Below, one piece after another: positions 1 through 7,903 of a DNA stretch of 64,000 nucleotides; position 1 is the first letter of the stretch, and every line of letters begins with the position of its first letter. The translations under genes were made by a program, and so were the position numbers. The notes beneath the pieces were generated by a model. That model had not been told where the DNA came from, searched no databases, and saw only the letters and a list, made by a program, of their open reading frames with translations. The stretch is taken from positions 2,480,001 to 2,544,000 of the forward strand of contig NZ_CP016793.1 of NCBI RefSeq assembly GCF_001701025.1, given 5' to 3'. Source of the stretch: Lentzea guizhouensis. GTDB taxonomy: Bacteria; Actinomycetota; Actinomycetes; Mycobacteriales; Pseudonocardiaceae.

Positions 1-725
1 ATCTGCTGAGCGAAGACCGGCAGCTCGTTCTCCCGGTCGATCAGCCAGTGCAGAGCGTCGAAGTTCAGCTCCCGGCACGCACTGGCCGGGTCACTGCCGT
101 ACACGAAGAACTCCTGGTCCATCGGCGGCGCGAGCGGCACCCGTTGCCACGCGCCGTGCTCGCCCTGCGCCGTGGACGGGACTTCCTTGAGCCGGGTGCT
201 CCACAGCCTCTCGACTTCGGCGTGAGTGAGCGGTTCTCCACTGGAGGTGTACTTGGCGGTCCGGATGATCCGCATCGGCGCCATGCGCGCGGTCGCGACC
301 TCGATCCGGTGCTCCTGTTCCCAGCGCACGCCGTAGCCGCTCGGATTCGCCATCCGGACGGACGCCTCGGTGACCCGGACGTGCCAGCCGCCGCGCTGAA
401 CGTCCACGGCCAGGTCCCAACGCGGCTTCGACCGACGGAACAAGGTCGCGAAGAAGCCCTCGACGTGGTCGGCCACGGGTCCCCGAACCCCTGCCGACCA
501 TGCGCTGGTGTCGCCACCCGGACCGACGACCGTCCCTCCGAGGCCTGCTGCGAGCGGGGTCAGCGCGGCGATCTGCTCGTCCACCGACTTCCTGCGGCTG
601 CGGAAGTGCGACCAGCGACGCACGACGAGGAACACGGCGCCGGCGGCGACCATGGTCAGGAAGAAGGGGTTGAGCAGGAAGTCGGACACGATCCGCTTCA
701 GCAGGTCCACGAATGAGCTCCTCAT
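1..725 (-). CDS. Membrane-anchored hypothetical protein (3' end outside window)
   Basis: The reading frame is open from an ATG at 725 to the window edge, giving at least 241 residues with no stop. The N-terminus (MRSSFVDLLKRIVSDFLLNP) leads into a single hydrophobic segment at about residues 18-36, then a basic stop-transfer stretch (RRWSHFRSRRK) and a soluble domain rich in Trp and Arg. I do not recognise the domain family. It is the last visible gene of the operon that begins with the YbaB-like gene at 2892 and starts 34 bp after the WXG100-like gene. A membrane-bound partner of that module is my inference. The competing frames of this stretch show only Arg/Gly/Pro-rich shadow composition. 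Confidence 0.7.
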   Translation of the reverse strand, partial: MRSSFVDLLKRIVSDFLLNPFFLTMVAAGAVFLVVRRWSHFRSRRKSVDEQIAALTPLAAGLGGTVVGPGGDTSAWSAGVRGPVADHVEGFFATLFRRSKPRWDLAVDVQRGGWHVRVTEASVRMANPSGYGVRWEQEHRIEVATARMAPMRIIRTAKYTSSGEPLTHAEVERLWSTRLKEVPSTAQGEHGAWQRVPLAPPMDQEFFVYGSDPASACRELNFDALHWLIDRENELPVFAQQ

Positions 726-759
726 TGGTCGCCGAGCCGCCTCTGGCGCGGCGAGGCGA

Positions 760-1884
760 TCAGATGTCCAGATAACCCTTGATCTGCTGCTTCGAGTAGT
801 CGGTGCCGGTCTCGCGCGCCTCCGCAGCCTGCTGCTGGAGGGACGTGTTCCGCAGCCCCTTCTCGTTGCGGCCGTCGAACTGCGCAGCGGCCTCGATGCC
901 GACAGCTTCGCCCATCGACCGCCAGAACCCCTGGTTCATCCGCTCGCCGACGATGCCCTTCGAGCTGTTCATCTTGTCGACCCAGCCCCGGTGCAGATCA
1001 CGCCTGCTCAACTGCGAGACCGCTTTGTCCGCGACCGAGACACCGGCCTTCTTGTCGGCCATGGCCTTCTTGAAGGCCGTTCCCACGTTCTTGGTCCGTC
1101 CCACGAGGCTGCGCAGGAACTGCATGATCTTGGTGAGGAAGCCGCGGAGCTTGGCGACGATGCGGGACACGCGGCTGGCGGTGCTCGCGACCCGCACACC
1201 GGTCATGGCGCCTGCCGCAGCTGTGGACGACCCGAAGCTCGGGACGGCGGCGGCGAGCGCCGGGATCCAGATCATGACAAGCCAGATGATGAGCTCGGAC
1301 AGGATCGCTTTGATGACGTCCTCGATGACCTGCATGATCATCGAGGACGTCAGGAGCAGTTCGGACAGTTCGCCCGCCTGCCCGATCACCCCGTCGATGC
1401 CGTTGGCGAACTCGCCGAGCTTCGACGCGGCCGCGTCCGCGGTCTGGCCACCCCAGCTCTGCACCGAACTCTGGAGGTCCTCGCTGAACCCGTCGCGCAG
1501 CTTCGTGAGGCCCTCTGCGAGCAGGCCGAAGTTCTCCCCGGCCTGCTGGAGCGCGGGACCGTCACCGCTGACGAAGTGGATGGCGTCCTCCAACGGCTCC
1601 ACAACGCTGATGAGGAAGCTCAGGCCCTGGTTGACCAGCCAGCCGATGGGGTCGACGGCGATCTGCCCCGCCTCGCTGACAGAGCTGATCAGGGCGCTGC
1701 CCTCGGAGGCCAGCGAGGCGAAGCCACCGGTTTCACCGGTCTTCGACGCCGCCTCCACAGCCTTCATGAAGCTGCCGTAGAACGGTGCGTTCTCGGCGGC
1801 CTTCTCACCGGTGGTCTTCTCGGTGATGTCGACCTGCTTGTCCTTGTCCAGGCCAGGGACGTCGAACTTCGTTTCTTCCGCCAT
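760..1884 (-). CDS. WXG100-like, type VII secretion-associated protein
   Basis: This 374-residue protein has a charged N-terminus, a long helical Ala/Ser-rich region and a WXG-type turn (SVQSWGGQTADAA) near residue 145. A strongly hydrophobic stretch at about 188-215 (IIWLVMIWIPALAAAVP) follows, then a basic C-terminal half. The layout resembles the large WXG100-like or PPE/EspB-like partners of ESX systems rather than a small EsxA-type protein. It starts 7 bp after the EspC-like gene and is followed 34 bp on by the membrane-anchored gene, so it belongs to the same operon. No toxin or enzyme motif is visible at its C-terminus. The type VII assignment rests on the motif and the context; its function is unknown. 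Confidence 0.65.
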   Translation of the reverse strand: MAEETKFDVPGLDKDKQVDITEKTTGEKAAENAPFYGSFMKAVEAASKTGETGGFASLASEGSALISSVSEAGQIAVDPIGWLVNQGLSFLISVVEPLEDAIHFVSGDGPALQQAGENFGLLAEGLTKLRDGFSEDLQSSVQSWGGQTADAAASKLGEFANGIDGVIGQAGELSELLLTSSMIMQVIEDVIKAILSELIIWLVMIWIPALAAAVPSFGSSTAAAGAMTGVRVASTASRVSRIVAKLRGFLTKIMQFLRSLVGRTKNVGTAFKKAMADKKAGVSVADKAVSQLSRRDLHRGWVDKMNSSKGIVGERMNQGFWRSMGEAVGIEAAAQFDGRNEKGLRNTSLQQQAAEARETGTDYSKQQIKGYLDI

Positions 1885-1891
1885 GACTCGC

Positions 1892-2206
1892 CTATCCCCG
1901 CTCGACCTGGATGCCGTCGAGGAGCTGCTTCAGCGCCTCCTCCTGTTGCGCGTAGCCGTCAGCGGTGTCGCGGAACTTGTCGGAACCGGACTGGAGTCCT
2001 TCCTGCATGGCGTCGAGCGTGTCCTTGAGGTCACCGAGCAGCTGCGTGTACTGGTCCTTGACGAAGATCCCGACGACACCCCACGACTTGTCCCCGACGT
2101 CGGCCTTGCCGACGAGTTCGCCGATCCTGACGGCTGAACTGCGGTGGCCGTCGAGCTTGCTCGCGAACTGCCGGAGCTCCTCCGGGTTGACGTCGAAGCC
2201 GCTCAT
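1892..2206 (-). CDS. EspC-like type VII secretion target (WXG100 superfamily)
   Basis: This 104-residue all-helical protein begins MSGFDVNPEELRQFASKL and carries a central SWG turn (GDKSWGVVGI) between two amphipathic helices, the fold signature of WXG100/EspC (DUF2580) proteins. The second helix runs from about residue 52 to 98. Members of the family are exported by ESX systems as helical-hairpin dimers. Its ATG overlaps the stop of the YbaB-like gene by 4 bp (ATGA), which implies translational coupling. No EccC ATPase, EccB, EccD or mycosin is in the window, so the secretion machine must be encoded elsewhere. Confidence 0.8.
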   Translation of the reverse strand: MSGFDVNPEELRQFASKLDGHRSSAVRIGELVGKADVGDKSWGVVGIFVKDQYTQLLGDLKDTLDAMQEGLQSGSDKFRDTADGYAQQEEALKQLLDGIQVERG

Positions 2207-2892
2207 CGTCCGTCCTCATCGTCGTAGAGGTTCAGGTAGCCGCCCTGCTTCGGAGGCGCCGACGGAGGTGGCTGCTGCGAGCGGGACTGCCACGAGTCGC
2301 CGCGCAGCACGTTCTGGTCGAAGAAGTCCTCTCCGGACTCCTGCGCGGGCCTGCGCTGCGGCGGTGGCGGCGGCTGCCGGACCTGACCTGCCTGCGGCGC
2401 GGGTGGAACCGGTGCGCGCGGCGGAACGGGCGGTGCGGGAGGAGTCGGCTGGGGCGCCTGCTGGGGCGTGGCCGGGGCCGCGTCCTGTTCCGCGGTGGCG
2501 CGGGCCAGGTCCTCTTTGGACATGCCGAAGAGTTGCGCCTGGGTTTCCAGCACCTGGTCCTTGAGGTGCATGTCGTCGCCCATCGCACCCTCGACGATGC
2601 CTGCCTGCCTGCGTGCGGCTTCGGCGACGGCCTTCTGCAGGGTGGACATCAGCTCCGCGGCCAGCGCGTGCGGCGGACGGCGCATGGCCAGGTCGGTGAG
2701 GCGGATGTCCTTGATGGACCCCGAGGGGCCGGCCACGACGGTGACCGCTCTGTCCGCCGAGGTGGCGACAGCTTCCAGCTCGGTGAGCTGCTGTTGCATC
2801 TCGCCGATGTTGGCGAACTGCTGGTCCACGCGATGCATCTGAGCCTGGAACCGCTCGAACTGAGCGACAAGCTGATCAAACTCGGCCGACAC
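2203..2892 (-). CDS. YbaB/EbfC-family nucleoid-associated protein with Pro/Gln tail
   Basis: I chose the GTG at 2892 because an AGGAG sits about 10 bases upstream; this gives 229 residues. Residues 1-100 match the YbaB/EbfC pattern: a coiled N-terminal helix with QMHRVDQQFANIGEMQQQL, then a beta core with VTVVAGPSGSIKDIRL, then a second helix. Family members bind DNA as dimers. The C-terminal half is disordered and very rich in Pro, Gln and Ala. It heads the operon with the EspC-like and WXG100-like genes, an arrangement I recall from actinobacteria. Its partner role is unknown: it may be a DNA-binding regulator or a recruited chaperone-like protein. Confidence 0.75.
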   Translation of the reverse strand: MSAEFDQLVAQFERFQAQMHRVDQQFANIGEMQQQLTELEAVATSADRAVTVVAGPSGSIKDIRLTDLAMRRPPHALAAELMSTLQKAVAEAARRQAGIVEGAMGDDMHLKDQVLETQAQLFGMSKEDLARATAEQDAAPATPQQAPQPTPPAPPVPPRAPVPPAPQAGQVRQPPPPPQRRPAQESGEDFFDQNVLRGDSWQSRSQQPPPSAPPKQGGYLNLYDDEDGR

Positions 2893-3018
2893 TGCCGCGA
2901 CGCTCCTCAAGATCCTCGGGTCACCGTGATCAGCAGTGTGGCAGCGGTCGTCGGCCTCGGCGGTGAAACGGGCAAATCCACTCGGCCGAGTGACCGCGGC
3001 CACCGGCTCCGAACGCGA

Positions 3019-3050
3019 ACCGGCCCCCAGGCGGGTGCCTGGGGGCCGGT
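3019..3050 (-). terminator. clpC intrinsic terminator hairpin
   Basis: A perfect 14-bp inverted repeat (3019-3032 and 3037-3050) with a four-base loop lies 26 bp beyond the clpC stop. No strong U-tract follows, as is usual in high-GC actinobacteria. Confidence 0.8.
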
Positions 3051-3075
3051 GTCGGGTCTTGCTAGCCGAGTGCGG

Positions 3076-5637
3076 TCACTCGTTCTCGGCGGCCGGGGCG
3101 TCCTGCTGCTCGCCGGCGGCGGAGGCGGCCAGGCCGACCGGCGGGGTGTCCGGCACGCGGGTGGGCTTGGCCTCGCCGCGGAACACGAACTTCGCCTTGT
3201 CGTGCTGGTCGGACTCGCCGTCCCAGCCCTCGACGTCGGTGATGATGATCTGGCCCGGCTGGATCTCGCCGAACAGGATCTTCTCCGACAGGGTGTCCTC
3301 GATCTCGCGCTGGATCGTCCGGCGCAGCGGGCGGGCGCCCAGCACCGGGTCGAAGCCGCGCCTCGCGAGCAGGGACTTGGCACGATCCGTGAGCTCGATC
3401 GCCATGTCCTTGTTCTTCAGCTGCGTCTCGACGCGGGCGATCATCAGGTCCACCATCTTGATGATCTCGTCCTGAGTCAGCTGGTGGAAGACGATGATGT
3501 CGTCGATGCGGTTGAGGAACTCGGGCCGGAAGTGCTTCTTCAGCTCGTCGTTGACCTTGTTCTTCATGCGCTCGTAGTTGGACGCGGTGTCCTGACCCGA
3601 GGTGAAGCCGAGGCCGACGGCCTTGCTGATGTCCGACGTGCCCAGGTTCGACGTGAAGATAATGACGGTGTTCTTGAAGTCCACCGTCCGGCCCTGACCG
3701 TCGGTCAGGCGGCCGTCCTCCAGCACCTGGAGCAGCGTGTTGTAGACCTCCTGGTGGGCCTTCTCGATCTCGTCGAAGAGCACGACGGAGAACGGCTTGC
3801 GGCGCACCTTCTCGGTGAGCTGGCCGCCCTCTTCGTAGCCGACGTAACCGGGAGGGGCACCGAAGAGCCGCGACGCGGTGTACCGGTCGTGGAACTCGCC
3901 CATGTCGATCTGGATGAGCGCGTCGTCCTCGCCGAACAGGAAGTTCGCGAGCGCCTTCGAGAGCTCGGTCTTACCGACACCGGACGGGCCGGCGAAGATG
4001 AACGAGCCGGAGGGGCGCTTCGGGTCCTTCAGGCCGGCGCGGGTGCGGCGGATCGCCTGCGACACGGCCTTGACCGCGTCGACCTGGCCGATGATCCGCT
4101 TGTGCAGCTCGTCCTCCATGCGGAGCAGACGCGTGGTCTCCTCCTCGGTGAGCTTGAACACCGGGATGCCGGTCCAGTTGGCGAGGACCTCGGCGATCTG
4201 CTCGTCGTCGACCTCTGCGACGACGTCCAGGTCACCGTCCTTCCACTGCTTCTCCCGCTCGGCCTTCTGGCCCAGGAGCTGCTTCTCCGCGTCCCGCAGC
4301 TTGGCGGCGCGCTCGAAGTCCTGCGCGTCGATCGCGGACTCCTTGTCGCGACGCACGTCCGCGATCTTCTCGTCGAACTCGCGCAGGTCCGGCGGCGCGG
4401 TCATCCGGCGGATGCGCATGCGCGCACCGGCCTCGTCGATGAGGTCGATCGCCTTGTCCGGCAGGAACCGGTCGTTGATGTACCGGTCGGCCAGCGTGGC
4501 GGCCGCGACGAGCGCGGAGTCGGTGATCGAGACGCGGTGGTGCGCCTCGTACCGGTCGCGCAGACCCTTGAGGATCTCGATGGTGTGCTCGAGCGACGGC
4601 TCGCCCACCTGGATCGGCTGGAAGCGGCGCTCCAGCGCGGGGTCCTTCTCGACGTGCTTGCGGTACTCGTCGAGCGTGGTGGCACCGATCGTCTGCAGCT
4701 CACCGCGGGCCAGCATCGGCTTGAGGATGCTCGCCGCGTCGATCGCGCCCTCGGCGGCACCCGCACCGACGAGCGTGTGGATCTCGTCGATGAACAGGAT
4801 GATGTCGCCGCGCGTGCGGATCTCCTTGAGCACCTTCTTAAGGCGCTCCTCGAAGTCACCGCGGTAGCGCGAGCCCGCGACCAGCGAGCCGAGGTCGAGC
4901 GTGTAGAGCTGCTTGTCCTTGAGCGTCTCGGGCACCTCGCCCTTGACGACCATCTGCGCCAGGCCCTCGACGACGGCCGTCTTGCCGACGCCGGGCTCGC
5001 CGATGAGGACCGGGTTGTTCTTGGTGCGGCGGGACAGCACCTGCATGACCCGCTCGATCTCCTTGGTGCGCCCGATCACCGGGTCGAGCTTGCCCTCACG
5101 GGCCGAGGCCGTGAGGTTGCGCCCGAACTGGTCGAGCACCAGGGACGACGACGGCGTGCCCTCGCCGCGACCGGTCGACTCCGACGCGCCCTTCTCCGTC
5201 GAGTAACCGGACAGCAGCTGCAGCACCTGCTGCCGCACCCTGTTGAGGTCGGCACCCAGCTTCACGAGGACCTGCGCGGCGACGCCTTCGCCCTCGCGGA
5301 TGAGCCCGAGCAGGATGTGCTCGGTGCCGATGTAGTTGTGACCCAGCTGGAGCGCCTCGCGCAGCGAGAGCTCCAGGACCTTCTTCGCACGGGGGGTGAA
5401 GGGGATGTGTCCACTCGGAGCCTGCTGGCCCTGGCCGATGATCTCTTCGACCTGCTGGCGGACGCCCTCCAGCGCAATCCCCAACGACTCGAGCGCCTTG
5501 GCGGCGACACCTTCACCCTCGTGGATCAGACCCAGGAGGATGTGCTCGGTGCCGATGTAGTTGTGGTTGAGCATCCGTGCCTCTTCTTGGGCAAGGACAA
5601 CCACCCGCCTCGCGCGGTCGGTGAACCTTTCGAACAT
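3076..5637 (-). CDS. clpC: ATP-dependent Clp protease ATP-binding subunit ClpC
   Basis: This is the AAA+ unfoldase that feeds substrates to ClpP1P2, 853 residues long from the ATG at 5637, which has AGGGAG upstream; an alternative GTG lies two codons earlier. The N-domain (1-145) holds two Clp_N repeats, each with [13 protein letters not shown]. Nucleotide-binding domain 1 has Walker [10 protein letters not shown] and Walker [14 protein letters not shown]-containing middle domain follows, and domain 2 has GPSGVGKTE and [11 protein letters not shown]. The length and sequence match mycobacterial ClpC1. It is monocistronic, ending in a strong hairpin, with a ClgR-like palindrome about 190 bp upstream. 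No lesion is seen. Confidence 0.98.
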   Translation of the reverse strand: MFERFTDRARRVVVLAQEEARMLNHNYIGTEHILLGLIHEGEGVAAKALESLGIALEGVRQQVEEIIGQGQQAPSGHIPFTPRAKKVLELSLREALQLGHNYIGTEHILLGLIREGEGVAAQVLVKLGADLNRVRQQVLQLLSGYSTEKGASESTGRGEGTPSSSLVLDQFGRNLTASAREGKLDPVIGRTKEIERVMQVLSRRTKNNPVLIGEPGVGKTAVVEGLAQMVVKGEVPETLKDKQLYTLDLGSLVAGSRYRGDFEERLKKVLKEIRTRGDIILFIDEIHTLVGAGAAEGAIDAASILKPMLARGELQTIGATTLDEYRKHVEKDPALERRFQPIQVGEPSLEHTIEILKGLRDRYEAHHRVSITDSALVAAATLADRYINDRFLPDKAIDLIDEAGARMRIRRMTAPPDLREFDEKIADVRRDKESAIDAQDFERAAKLRDAEKQLLGQKAEREKQWKDGDLDVVAEVDDEQIAEVLANWTGIPVFKLTEEETTRLLRMEDELHKRIIGQVDAVKAVSQAIRRTRAGLKDPKRPSGSFIFAGPSGVGKTELSKALANFLFGEDDALIQIDMGEFHDRYTASRLFGAPPGYVGYEEGGQLTEKVRRKPFSVVLFDEIEKAHQEVYNTLLQVLEDGRLTDGQGRTVDFKNTVIIFTSNLGTSDISKAVGLGFTSGQDTASNYERMKNKVNDELKKHFRPEFLNRIDDIIVFHQLTQDEIIKMVDLMIARVETQLKNKDMAIELTDRAKSLLARRGFDPVLGARPLRRTIQREIEDTLSEKILFGEIQPGQIIITDVEGWDGESDQHDKAKFVFRGEAKPTRVPDTPPVGLAASAAGEQQDAPAAENE

Positions 5638-5828
5638 TCGCACTCCCTGACTGCTGCGTCGGCGGTCCTCGGCTCCACCGATCTACCCTGGTGAGCGCGG
5701 CACCGTGGCTCCACTGTAGTGGGCGGTACCGAGGCCTGTGGTTCCCGTCAGCGGACAGCCGCGTCCGTGGAACTCTGACATCTGCATCAACGCAGGTCGG
5801 GCGCGACGGATTCCACAGATCGGGCGAT

Positions 5829-5845
5829 GTCCGCTGAGCGCGAAC
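5829..5845 (-). promoter_or_regulatory. Putative ClgR operator of clpC
   Basis: On the minus strand this reads GTTCGCGCTCAGCGGAC. The CGC-N5-GCG core matches the ClgR boxes I recall for clp promoters in Corynebacterium, Streptomyces and Mycobacterium. It lies about 190 bp upstream of the clpC start. It is a motif match only. Confidence 0.4.
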
Positions 5846-5913
5846 AACCAACCTTTGAGCGACACTGCTGTGACCGGGCCCACGTGAACGCGCGCAATCC
5901 GGGCGATCTTCGG

Positions 5914-5932
5914 TAAGGTTAGGCAAGCCTCA
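5914..5932 (+). promoter_or_regulatory. IdeR/DmdR-type iron box upstream of fhuF-like gene
   Basis: TAAGGTTAGGCAAGCCTCA matches 15 of 19 positions of the IdeR/DtxR consensus (TTAGGTTAGGCTAACCTAA). It ends 23 bp before the TTG start at 5956, where iron-loaded repressor would block transcription or initiation. A second box of similar quality precedes the siderophore importer at 9967-9985. Confidence 0.8.
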
Positions 5933-5955
5933 TTCGTTGAGATTGGACTTGCGCG

Positions 5956-6759
5956 TTGACCGTACCGGCGAGGGTCTCACAGCAGAGCCCGCGTGCGCTC
6001 ACGCCGCTGGCCGAGTCCGTCGCCCGTCTGGACGTGGGAACCGAGATCCGCTTCGGCGTTCCTCCTTCGGACTGGACGATCTGCTCGGAACTGGTGGCCG
6101 AGCCCACGCGCTTCGACCTGTGGCGCAAGGACCTCGCAGGGTGGATGGCCGAGCAGTACGGCGAGTCCGACGACCGCGCGACCGCCGGCTACGTCATGGG
6201 CTGGTACCTCCACGTCCCGGCCTACCTCGCGGGCCTGCTGTTCCACACGGCCCGCCGCGTCCCTTCGCTCAAGCCCTCCGACATCGCCTTCCGCATCTGC
6301 GCCGAGGGCCGCCCCCACCCGGACGGCCTCGCGGTGCTCTCCGACGAGTTCGCCTGCCTGCCCGACGACCCGGCCTCGAACCACCCGGCCGCCACCGTCG
6401 TGGCCAACGAGGCCGCCCTCGCCGGGTTGTTGCGCGCCCGGTACGCCGCGCACGCCGCCCAGTTCGTCGCCTCGTTCGGCCAGGTGGTCCGCTTCGGCCG
6501 CCGCACGCTGTGGGCCGCGGCGACGGACATGCTGGAGTACGCACCGTGGGCCGCCGGGCGCGTGTGCGGGGACGAGACCGCCGGAGTCACCGACGCGGCC
6601 CTGATCCTGCCGGAGAAGCTGGACCCGTTCGTCTCGGCTTCGACGCTCCACCTCACCGACGAGGGCTGGAAGCGCCGCCGCCGGTCCTGCTGCTTCCACT
6701 ACGTGCTGCCGAACGCCGCACCCTGCACGGCCTGCCCGCGCACCTGCTCTGCGGGCTGA
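5956..6759 (+). CDS. FhuF-like ferric-siderophore reductase, [2Fe-2S]
   Basis: This 267-residue protein ends with the FhuF-type cluster signature: CCFHYVLPNAAPCTACPRTC supplies the CC-x10-C-x2-C cysteines that bind a [2Fe-2S] cluster. FhuF-like enzymes reduce Fe(III) in hydroxamate siderophores in the cytoplasm to release iron. The upstream IdeR-type box and the convergent siderophore ABC importer (7097-9941) fit that role. The start is taken as TTG 5956; no strong ribosome site is visible, so the true start could be slightly downstream or the transcript could be leaderless. There are no membrane segments and no sign of damage. Confidence 0.8.
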   Translation: MTVPARVSQQSPRALTPLAESVARLDVGTEIRFGVPPSDWTICSELVAEPTRFDLWRKDLAGWMAEQYGESDDRATAGYVMGWYLHVPAYLAGLLFHTARRVPSLKPSDIAFRICAEGRPHPDGLAVLSDEFACLPDDPASNHPAATVVANEAALAGLLRARYAAHAAQFVASFGQVVRFGRRTLWAAATDMLEYAPWAAGRVCGDETAGVTDAALILPEKLDPFVSASTLHLTDEGWKRRRRSCCFHYVLPNAAPCTACPRTCSAG

Positions 6760-6873
6760 TCGCAGGCTGGCGCAGGGGTCCCCTTGGCAGTTGGCTCCCC
6801 CGCGACCCACGCTACTCAGGGGGTCTGACAGTTCCGGTGGGCTGAGCTGACGCGGACGGGCTGGGCTGGACCA

Positions 6874-6938
6874 GGCGGGTTTCGGCCGAAGGCCTTGCTT
6901 GTGATCAAGCCGAAGGCGAGACGAAAAGCAAGCCCGCC
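6874..6938. repeat. Nested inverted repeat, likely bidirectional terminator
   Basis: The outer arms GGCGGGTTT (6874-6882) and AAGCCCGCC (6930-6938) pair over 9 bp with one G-U. An inner imperfect stem pairs GCCTTGCTT with AAGCCGAAGGC, and TTCGGCCGAA (6881-6890) is itself a perfect palindrome. It resembles dispersed intergenic repeats of actinomycetes; whether it recurs in the genome cannot be tested here. Confidence 0.5.
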
Positions 6939-7051
6939 CAACTCAAGCGGTCCCGCAACCAACAACGCAACGCGCAGCCGCTCTACGGAACAGGCGTGCC
7001 ATCTACCTGAGAGTGGCGGGGGTTTGGTGGCTTCTTTGGGAGTGTCGGGGT

Positions 7052-7068
7052 CTGGGGCGGAGCCCCAG
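7052..7068 (-). terminator. Hairpin after siderophore ABC ATPase gene
   Basis: CTGGGGC and GCCCCAG form a 7-bp stem around a GGA loop, 28 bp beyond the ATPase stop. A second short GC-rich stem (GCGCC/GGCGC) lies between them. This is the common actinomycete GGGGCGGAGCCCC element; a terminator role is inferred. Confidence 0.5.
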
Positions 7069-7096
7069 GAAACCCGCGCCGCCAGGCGCGGCCCCG

Positions 7097-7903
7097 CTAG
7101 GGCGCCTCCGGCAACCGGTGCCGCGACCCCACCGGCACCACCAACGGCGTCCCAGCCACCGGATCCTCCACAACCCGAGCATCCAACCCGAACACCTCGA
7201 GCAGCATCTCCTCGGTCAACACCTCCGACGGCGTCCCCTGCGCCACGATCCGCCCCCCACGCATCGCCACGATGTGATCCGCATACCGCGCCGCCAGGTT
7301 CAAATCGTGCAGCACCATCACGATCGTCCGCCCCATCGACGCATGCAGCTCCTGCACCAGATCCAGCACATCGATCTGATGCGCCAGATCCAGGTACGTC
7401 GTCGGCTCGTCCAGCAGCAACAGATCCGTCCCCTGCGCCAGCGCCATCGAGATCCAAGCCCGCTGCCGCTGCCCACCCGACAGCTCGTCGACGGTCCGCT
7501 CGGCCAGATCCGAGATCCCGGTCATCGCCAGCGCGGCATCAACCGCCGCCGCGTCATCGGCAGACCACTGCCGGTACCAGGCCTGGTGCGGATGCCGGCC
7601 GCGAGCCACCAGGTCGGCCACCGTCAGCCCCTCGGGCGCGGACGGCGCCTGCGGCAACATCCCCAGCACCCGCGCGACCTCACGCGTAGGCATCGAGTCG
7701 ATCGCCTTGCCGTCCAGCAACACCGCACCGGACCGCGCAGGCAACAGCCGCCCAAGGGCACGCAGCAACGTCGACTTGCCGCAGCCGTTCGGGCCGATCA
7801 CGGCCGTGACGGTGCCGCCGACAACAGACAGGTCCAGCGTGTCCACGACCAGGCGGTCGCCGTAACCGACGGACAGCGACGAAGCCTCAAGACGCACACT
7901 CAT
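7097..7903 (-). CDS. Ferric-siderophore ABC transporter ATP-binding protein
   Basis: This 268-residue ATPase belongs to the FecE/FepC family. Walker A is GPNGCGKST, the ABC signature is LSGGQRQRAWI, Walker B is LLLLDEPTTYLD and the switch histidine is in VLHDLNLAARYAD. It powers uptake of ferric siderophore through the two permeases encoded just upstream. The ATG at 7903 overlaps the stop of the second permease by 4 bp, so translation is coupled. The operon is headed by an IdeR-type iron box. No substrate-binding lipoprotein gene is present in the window, so that component must lie elsewhere. Confidence 0.95.
   Translation of the reverse strand: MSVRLEASSLSVGYGDRLVVDTLDLSVVGGTVTAVIGPNGCGKSTLLRALGRLLPARSGAVLLDGKAIDSMPTREVARVLGMLPQAPSAPEGLTVADLVARGRHPHQAWYRQWSADDAAAVDAALAMTGISDLAERTVDELSGGQRQRAWISMALAQGTDLLLLDEPTTYLDLAHQIDVLDLVQELHASMGRTIVMVLHDLNLAARYADHIVAMRGGRIVAQGTPSEVLTEEMLLEVFGLDARVVEDPVAGTPLVVPVGSRHRLPEAP

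Larger units (their letters stand above)
5638..5955. promoter_or_regulatory. Divergent intergenic region clpC / fhuF-like
   Basis: This 318-bp stretch has no supported gene. It holds the promoters of clpC (leftward) and the FhuF-like gene (rightward), a ClgR-like palindrome (5829-5845) and an iron box (5914-5932). I see no RNA gene in it. Confidence 0.6.
6760..7096. other. Non-coding hairpin-rich gap between two convergent iron genes
   Basis: There is no credible gene in these 337 bp; the frames lack starts, ribosome sites and normal composition. The gap contains an imperfect nested inverted repeat (6874-6938) and a GGGGC-GGA-GCCCC type hairpin (7052-7068), which probably terminate the converging transcripts. 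Confidence 0.6.

Noticed and set aside
2533..5694. A plus-strand open frame of about 1,050 codons over clpC
   Set aside because: It is the antisense shadow of clpC caused by high third-position GC, with Leu/Asp/Arg/Val-rich non-protein composition and no ribosome site.
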